Shown: positions 59,026 to 64,000 of the stretch, in pieces
Numbering within the stretch: position 1 is the first letter of the stretch
Layout of the letters: every line of letters begins with the position of its first letter
From: UBA4742 sp963785815
Lineage (GTDB): Bacteria; Actinomycetota; Acidimicrobiia; Acidimicrobiales; Acidimicrobilacustridaceae
Length of the DNA stretch: 64,000 bases
Assembly: GCA_963785815.1 (NCBI GenBank)
Contig: CAWAWN010000001.1
Span: 434,001 to 498,000, forward strand
Direction: 5' to 3'
Notes under the pieces: model-generated
Told to the model about the DNA's origin: nothing
The model's input: only the letters and a program-made list of their open reading frames with translations
The model's database searches: none
Position numbers and translations under genes: made by a program

Positions 59026-60009
59026 ATGAGCGACCAAGCACCCGACGACCGCCTGCTCGGATTCGTCCAGCGCACCGATGCCCTGCGGGCGAACGTGGAA
59101 CAGGCGGTGCGGGGCAAGCCCGACGAGGTCCGCCTGGCCGTGGTCTGCCTGCTGGCCGAGGGCCACCTGCTGGTCGAGGACGTGCCCGGCGTGGGCAAGA
59201 CGTCGCTGGCCCGGGCCCTGGCCGCCTCCATCGAGGGGTCGTGGCACCGCATCCAGTTCACCCCCGACCTGCTGCCCTCCGACGTGACCGGTGTGACCGT
59301 CTACCACCAGGGCCGCGAGACCTTCGAGTTCCACCCCGGCCCGGTGTTCGCCAACCTGGTCATCGGCGACGAGATCAACCGGGCGTCGCCGCGCACCCAG
59401 TCCGCCCTGCTCGAGGTCATGGACGAGCGCCGGGTCACCGTCGACGGCGTGGCCCACGCCGTGCCGCGGCCCTTCCTGGTCATCGCCACCCAGAACCCGG
59501 TGGACATGGACGGCACCTATCCCCTGCCCGAGGCCCAGCTCGACCGGTTCCTCATGCAGATCTCGCTGGGCTACCCGGGCCACGACGCCGAGGTCGAGAT
59601 CCTGGAGACCCAACGCAGCGGTTCGATGGTGGAGCGCCTGACGCCGGTGATGACCGCCGACGAGGTGTCGACCATGATCCGCCTGGCCATGTCGGTGCAC
59701 GTGAGCCGCGACGTCCAGTCCTACATCGTGCACATCGCCAACCAGCTCCGGGGCAGCTCGGAGCTGCGCCTGGCCCCCAGCCCCCGGGCCAGCCTGGCCC
59801 TGATGCGGGCCGCCCAGGTGGCCGCGGCCATGGCCGGCCGCTCCTACGTGTTGCCCGAGGACGTGAAGGCCCTGGCCGTGCCCGTGCTGGCCCACCGCCT
59901 GATCGTCACCCCGGAGGCGCAGCTGAACGGGTCGTCGCCCGCCGATCTGGTGGTGCGGGCCCTCGACGGGGTGGTCGTGCCCCGCGGCGCCACCCCGGCT
60001 GGGATCTGA
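59026..60009 (+). CDS. MoxR-family AAA+ ATPase
   Basis: 327 aa. Walker A PGVGKTSLARALA at about 54-66, Walker B VIGDEINRASPRTQSALLEVMDE, sensor 1 in VIATQNPVDMDGTYPLPEAQ, and the MoxR Arg/lid region at the end. It acts as a chaperone-like ATPase that activates or assembles partners, usually the DUF58 and transglutaminase-like proteins encoded next to it, as here. The DUF58 gene begins directly after its stop codon. Confidence 0.92.
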   Translation: MSDQAPDDRLLGFVQRTDALRANVEQAVRGKPDEVRLAVVCLLAEGHLLVEDVPGVGKTSLARALAASIEGSWHRIQFTPDLLPSDVTGVTVYHQGRETFEFHPGPVFANLVIGDEINRASPRTQSALLEVMDERRVTVDGVAHAVPRPFLVIATQNPVDMDGTYPLPEAQLDRFLMQISLGYPGHDAEVEILETQRSGSMVERLTPVMTADEVSTMIRLAMSVHVSRDVQSYIVHIANQLRGSSELRLAPSPRASLALMRAAQVAAAMAGRSYVLPEDVKALAVPVLAHRLIVTPEAQLNGSSPADLVVRALDGVVVPRGATPAGI

Positions 60010-61206
60010 GTGTTCACCCGCAGCGGATGGGCGCTGGTGGCCGCCACCGCGGTGCTGCTCGGGCTGGCCCTGGTCGGCCACGAGCCCGAGCTGTGGGCGC
60101 TGGCCGCGGCGGGTGCCACCGCCCTGGGGGTGGCCACGGCCTGGCGGCTCACGGGCCCGCGCCTCGAGTTGGCGCGACGCCTGCCCCGCGACCGGGTGAG
60201 CGTGGGCGATCCCGTGCTGGCCGAGCTCGTCATCACCAACCGCTCCCGTCGGGCCACCGGTCCCCTGGCCGGGCGTGAGCACTTCGGGGCCGACGTCTTC
60301 ACCGTGGAGCTCCCGTCGGTGCGCAGCGGCGACCGGATCGAGCTCAGCTACGACCTGCCCACCGACCGGCGAGGGGTGGTCACCCTCGGCCCGTTCGTGG
60401 TCGAGCGCACCGATCCCCTGGCCCTGGCCGGGCGGGGCCAGCGGTTGGACGCCGATCGGACCCTGTGGATCCATCCCCGGGTGCACCCGGTGGCGCCGCT
60501 GGCCGCCGGGGTGCGACCCACCGCCGACGGCCGACCCCAGGAGCTGGCCCCCCACGCCACCCTCGCCTTCCACTCGCTGCGCGAGTACGTGCTGGGCGAC
60601 GACCTGCGCCAGATCCACTGGCGGGCCACGGCCCACGCCGGCACCCTGATGGTGCGCCACAACGTCGACGCCACCGTGCCCAGCGCCACCGTGGTGCTCG
60701 ACACGCGTCGATGGGTGCACCGGCCGGACACCTTCGAAGAGGCGGTGGAGGTGGCCGCTTCGCTGGTCATGGCCTCGGCCGAGGCCCACCTGCCCATCCG
60801 CCTGCTCACCACGGGGGGGCTGCACCTCGACGACCACCGCGCCGCCGCCCAGACCTTCCTGGACCAGCTGGCCGCCGTCGAGCTGGACGACCACGGCCGC
60901 CTCATCGACGTGGGCCGCCGCCTGCCCCGGCGTCGCCACGGCGTGGCCCTGGCCGTGGTGACCGGCCAGACCCGACCCGAGGACCAGGCGGCCCTGGCCC
61001 AGCTGTGCCGCGGCTTCAGCCAACCCCGGGTCGTCCGCGTCGGGGCCTCGCCCGACCCCTTCACCGGCTCGGGTCCCTCGTCGCGGCTGGGCCTGGCCGG
61101 CATCGACGTCCTCGACGTGAGCCGGGCCGAGGAGCTCACCCGCCGGTGGCCGGCCGGGCCCGACGAGCGACCCGGTCCGAGGCCGACCGCCACCACGCGT
61201 CGATGA
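60010..61206 (+). CDS. DUF58 domain membrane protein
   Basis: 398 aa, GTG 60010 immediately after the MoxR stop. Two N-terminal hydrophobic segments (about 5-35) are followed by a beta domain and the DUF58 core (PHATLAFHSLREYVLGDDLRQIHWRATAHAGTLMVRHNVD), a VWA-like fold. It is a usual MoxR partner of unknown biochemical function, linked to envelope homeostasis. It overlaps the transglutaminase-like gene by 4 bp. Confidence 0.9.
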   Translation: MFTRSGWALVAATAVLLGLALVGHEPELWALAAAGATALGVATAWRLTGPRLELARRLPRDRVSVGDPVLAELVITNRSRRATGPLAGREHFGADVFTVELPSVRSGDRIELSYDLPTDRRGVVTLGPFVVERTDPLALAGRGQRLDADRTLWIHPRVHPVAPLAAGVRPTADGRPQELAPHATLAFHSLREYVLGDDLRQIHWRATAHAGTLMVRHNVDATVPSATVVLDTRRWVHRPDTFEEAVEVAASLVMASAEAHLPIRLLTTGGLHLDDHRAAAQTFLDQLAAVELDDHGRLIDVGRRLPRRRHGVALAVVTGQTRPEDQAALAQLCRGFSQPRVVRVGASPDPFTGSGPSSRLGLAGIDVLDVSRAEELTRRWPAGPDERPGPRPTATTRR

Positions 61207-63479
61207 GCAGCACCGAGGTGCACCTCGAACCGGCGGAGCCGGCGGAGCTGGCCGACGAGCCCGTGCCCGGCCGAGCCACCGCCGCACCGCGGGCCACGCC
61301 GTCCACGCCCTCGGCCCGACGCCAGGTGCTCGGTTTGGGGCTGCTGGTCGGGTTGGCGGCGGTGGCCGGGCTGTCCTTCACCCGGATCCTGCCCGCCAGC
61401 CAGCTGGTCGGTCGCGTGGTCGTGTCGGCGGCCACCGCCACCGCCGTGGCCGAGCTGTGCCGACGCCTCCGACCCCGCCGCCTCGTGGTGAGCCTGGGCG
61501 CCAGCGTGGTGGCCTACGTGGTGGTGATGGGCGTCCTCGTGTTCCGCGCCGACACCCTCGGCGGCCTGCCCACCCCCACCAGCGTGCACGCGGTGGGCGA
61601 CGCCCTGGTGAACGGTGCGTCGCGCATCCTGACCAGCGCGGTGCCCACCCCGCCGGTGGCCGCCGCCCTCCTCGTGCCCCTCACCGTGGCCTGGCTGGTG
61701 GCCTGGACCGGGGCCACGGTGGCGGATCGCACCCGCGACCCGCTGGCTCCGGCCCTGCCGGGGGTGGTCGGGTTCGCCTTCGGCCTGCTGTTCGGCGGCG
61801 ACGCGCCGCTGGTCGGTCTGACCGCCGCCCTGGTGGGCCTGGCCGCTGGCCTCGGCGTGGTGCGGGCCATGCCCTCGCGGCCCGACGGCCCCCGTCGCCG
61901 TCGCACCGGCGTGGTGCTGCCCTTGGCGCTGGTGCTGGTCCTGGCCCTGGTGGCGGCGGCGGTGGCCGCCGCTCTGGGCCCGACCTCCGGCCAGCTCGAC
62001 CTGCACCACCGACACCCCGCCACCCTCACCTTCTCGCCGGCCATCACCCCCCTGAGCCAGATCCAGGGCCAGCTCCTGGCCCGGCCGGCGGTGGCCGAGT
62101 TCCAGGTCACGGTGCCGGCAGCCGACGCCGCCCTGCTGCCCAACTGGCGCCTGGCCGTGCTCGACCACTTCGACGGCTCGGTGTGGTCGTCGCCCGAGAC
62201 CTACGAGCCGGCCGGCGGCACCCTGCCCGCAGCCGAAGGCACCGACGCCCCCTCCACCCAGGTCCCCGAACGCGTCGTGATCCAGCACCTGGGCGGGGTG
62301 TGGCTGCCGACCGCGGGCCCGGCCACCACCACCTCGCTCGACCTGGTGGACGTGGGCACCTCCTCCGGCTCGCTGGCCCTGGCCGGTGGCGTCAGCCAAG
62401 ACCTGTCGTACCAGGTCGAGGCCACCGTGGCCCAGATCTCGCCGGCCGCCCTGGCCAGCGCCACCCCCCAGGGCGGCGGGGACGACGTCGCCCTGCCCGA
62501 CACGGCCGTCTCGGACCTCGGCGTGATCCGCCGCTACGCCACCGCCATCACCCGCCAGGCCACCACCCCCGCGGCCAAGCTGGCTGCCCTCGAGGCCTAC
62601 CTGCGCACCAACCGCTTCACCGACACGCCCGAGTCCGACTCGGGGCAGTCCTACGCCCGCGTCTCGGACTTCCTGCGCAAGCACCACACGGGCACGGCCG
62701 AGCAGTTCGCCACCACCTTCGCCCTGCTGGCCCGGTCGCTGGGCTATCCCGCCCGGGTGGCGGTGGGCTTCCGACGGGGGACGGCGGTGGACGGCCGGTT
62801 CTCGGTGACCTCGCTCGACGCCTACGCCTGGCCCGAGGTGCACTTCGCCGGATTGGGTTGGGTTCCCTACGACCCCACCCCGGATCCGTCGGGCGCACCC
62901 GCCCCGGCGGCCACGCCGGCGCCGGGCACCAGCCCGGGTCCGGCCTCGGGGGCGGGCGACCAACTGGCGCCCAAGTCCGCGGGCAGCACCCCGGAGATCA
63001 CCACCGGCGCCTCACACGGGTCCGGGTTGGCCGACCTGGTGGTGTGGGGCACGGTCCTCGTGCTGTTGGCCCTGGTGCTGGTCAGCCCGCTGGCGGTCGT
63101 CGGGCTGAAGCGCCGCCGCACCCGTCGCCGACGTCGGGGACGGGACCCGGCCGCCCGCGTGGCCGGGGCGTGGCTCGAGGCCATCGACCAGGTCCGGGCC
63201 GCGCAGGTGCGGGTCGACGCCAGCCTGACCAACTCCGAGGTGGTGTCGACGGCTCGGGTGCACCTGGGGCCGGAGGTGGGCGAGTCCCTGGGGCGGCTGC
63301 GGACGCTGGTCAACCGGGCCGGCTTCGCACCCGCGCCCGTCGAGGCGCAGCAGGCGGCAGACGCCTGGGCCGCGGCCGACGAGGTCCGCGACCGCGTGCA
63401 GGGGCGGTTCCCGTGGTTCCGACGGGCCCTCATGGCCGTCGACCCCCGCCCGCTGGCGCCGTCGTGGATCGGCTCGTAG
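61203..63479 (+). CDS. Transglutaminase-like membrane protein (TgpA type), catalytic residues replaced
   Basis: 758 aa from ATG 61203. About six transmembrane helices lie between residues 40 and 260, then an outer domain with the transglutaminase core, then a last TM at about 615-635 and a basic cytoplasmic tail. In the core, HHTGTAEQFATTFALLARSLG has Ala499 where the catalytic Cys of TgpA-type enzymes lies. DAYAWPEVHF has Tyr541 for the His, while the Asp (YDPTP, Asp557) remains. It is probably a non-catalytic member. It is co-encoded with MoxR and DUF58 proteins, the usual trio. Confidence 0.88.
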   Translation: MSSTEVHLEPAEPAELADEPVPGRATAAPRATPSTPSARRQVLGLGLLVGLAAVAGLSFTRILPASQLVGRVVVSAATATAVAELCRRLRPRRLVVSLGASVVAYVVVMGVLVFRADTLGGLPTPTSVHAVGDALVNGASRILTSAVPTPPVAAALLVPLTVAWLVAWTGATVADRTRDPLAPALPGVVGFAFGLLFGGDAPLVGLTAALVGLAAGLGVVRAMPSRPDGPRRRRTGVVLPLALVLVLALVAAAVAAALGPTSGQLDLHHRHPATLTFSPAITPLSQIQGQLLARPAVAEFQVTVPAADAALLPNWRLAVLDHFDGSVWSSPETYEPAGGTLPAAEGTDAPSTQVPERVVIQHLGGVWLPTAGPATTTSLDLVDVGTSSGSLALAGGVSQDLSYQVEATVAQISPAALASATPQGGGDDVALPDTAVSDLGVIRRYATAITRQATTPAAKLAALEAYLRTNRFTDTPESDSGQSYARVSDFLRKHHTGTAEQFATTFALLARSLGYPARVAVGFRRGTAVDGRFSVTSLDAYAWPEVHFAGLGWVPYDPTPDPSGAPAPAATPAPGTSPGPASGAGDQLAPKSAGSTPEITTGASHGSGLADLVVWGTVLVLLALVLVSPLAVVGLKRRRTRRRRRGRDPAARVAGAWLEAIDQVRAAQVRVDASLTNSEVVSTARVHLGPEVGESLGRLRTLVNRAGFAPAPVEAQQAADAWAAADEVRDRVQGRFPWFRRALMAVDPRPLAPSWIGS

Positions 63480-63488
63480 CGCCGGGGG

Positions 63489-64000
63489 TCAGCCCTCGAG
63501 CGAGCGGGTCACGACGTCGAGGCGCTCGCCGACCGTGTCGTGGATGCCGGCCCGGGGCTCGGCGGAGCGGACGCGGGCGCTGAGGAGCTTGGCGGTGAGG
63601 TGCTCCCCGGCCCGCACGGGCGGGTAGCGAGGCGATTCGCCCTCGGCCAGGCAGGTGGGCAGGCAGGACACCCAGGCGTCGTAGTTGCCGTCGTGGAAGA
63701 AGGCGGCCGATCTGCGCCGGACGGGGGCGTCACCGGCGGGCGGCACCACCCGATGGACGGTGGAGCGCCAGCGGTCGTTGGTCCACTGCGCCAGCAGGTC
63801 GCCCAGGTTGACCAGGAAGTGGCCCGGCTCGGGCACCACCGCCGCGAACTCGCCGTCGGGGGCCACGATCTCCAGGCCCGGCACCCGGTCGCCGTAGAGC
63901 ACGGTCAGGATGCCGTAATCGGTGTGGGCCCCCATGCGCACCTGGCCGGGCTGGGTGTGGCCCCCGGGCGCGTGCACGTAGTTGTTGAGGCGCAGCGTGT
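63489..64000 (-). CDS. Isopenicillin-N-synthase-like 2OG-Fe(II) oxygenase, C-terminal part
   Basis: The gene continues past the right edge; the last 170 or so codons are visible. The double-stranded beta-helix iron site is intact: HTDYG (HxD), STVHRVV (distal His) and RRRSAAFF, the RxS that holds 2-oxoglutarate. The upstream LRLNNYVHAPGG is typical of IPNS/DAOCS-like plant and bacterial dioxygenases. It hydroxylates or oxidises a small molecule. It is convergent with the transglutaminase-like gene, 9 bp apart. Substrate unknown. Confidence 0.9.
   Translation of the reverse strand, partial: TLRLNNYVHAPGGHTQPGQVRMGAHTDYGILTVLYGDRVPGLEIVAPDGEFAAVVPEPGHFLVNLGDLLAQWTNDRWRSTVHRVVPPAGDAPVRRRSAAFFHDGNYDAWVSCLPTCLAEGESPRYPPVRAGEHLTAKLLSARVRSAEPRAGIHDTVGERLDVVTRSLEG

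Noticed and set aside
58319..59041. Reverse-strand Val-rich open frame opposite the Thr-rich tail
   Set aside because: A by-product of ACC/ACG repeats read backwards; no start context or homology.
1..64000. tRNA, rRNA, riboswitch, prophage, IS element or replication origin
   Set aside because: None recognised on either strand by reading; a covariance-model search would be needed to exclude small RNAs.

Overview
The window is very GC-rich, almost fully coding, and full of 4-bp ATGA/GTGA gene overlaps. It looks like the chromosome of a high-GC actinobacterium, most likely an uncultured member of the Acidimicrobiia. This placement is an inference. It rests on the 13E12-type HNH gene with an actinobacterial LexA box, DUF2505, many CoA-ester enzymes, a P450, and a MoxR/DUF58/transglutaminase cluster with a Thr-rich secreted protein. 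No tRNA, rRNA, CRISPR array, transposase or phage gene was seen, and no stretch over 300 bases lacks a gene.

Region 1 (about 1-23,300 and 25,486-38,105) is lipid and acyl-CoA metabolism: thiolase, NDP-forming acyl-CoA synthetase, SCP-x/Ltp2-like thiolase with a DUF35 partner, MaoC-like dehydratase, SDRs, TetR regulator, AMP-forming ligase, MaoC-phosphotransacetylase fusion, P450, class II aldolase, thioesterase, acyl-CoA dehydrogenase, two paralogous COG2159 amidohydrolases, a HyuB/HyuA pair and a GMC dehydrogenase. Seven copies of one palindrome, ACCTGAC-N6-GTCAGGT, sit just upstream of or over the starts of nine of these genes. They define a putative regulon, probably under a TetR-family repressor; one TetR gene lies inside the region. 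TAnnnT hexamers 6-7 nt before several start codons suggest leaderless transcripts.

Region 2 (38,240-57,337) is the most striking part: a one-direction, 16-gene locus with a near-consensus promoter. It encodes a three-subunit xanthine-dehydrogenase-type hydroxylase, an M20 carbamoylase, a close N-carbamoyl-D-amino-acid hydrolase homologue, a fused XdhD-like hydroxylase, an SsnA-like aminohydrolase, a luciferase-like flavoenzyme (frameshifted), a 2,3-diaminopropionate ammonia-lyase (YgeX/DpaL type), a four-gene NMT1/THI5-type ABC importer, an adenosine deaminase, a ferredoxin-MBL fusion and an 8-oxoguanine deaminase. The gene set points to import of purines, conversion to urate, and ring breakdown to 2,3-diaminopropionate, then pyruvate and ammonia. 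Hydrolytic carbamoylases take the place of the carbamoyltransferase and carbamate kinase of the E. coli yge/ygf cluster.

Region 3 (57,399-63,479) is an envelope module: a Thr-rich secreted protein, MoxR ATPase, DUF58 protein and a transglutaminase-fold membrane protein whose catalytic Cys and His are replaced. A 2OG-Fe(II) oxygenase runs off the right end.

Three genes (5793-7813, 11429-12870, 47906-48914) carry apparent one-base deletions, and the first also has an in-frame TAG. They may be real decay or assembly errors.
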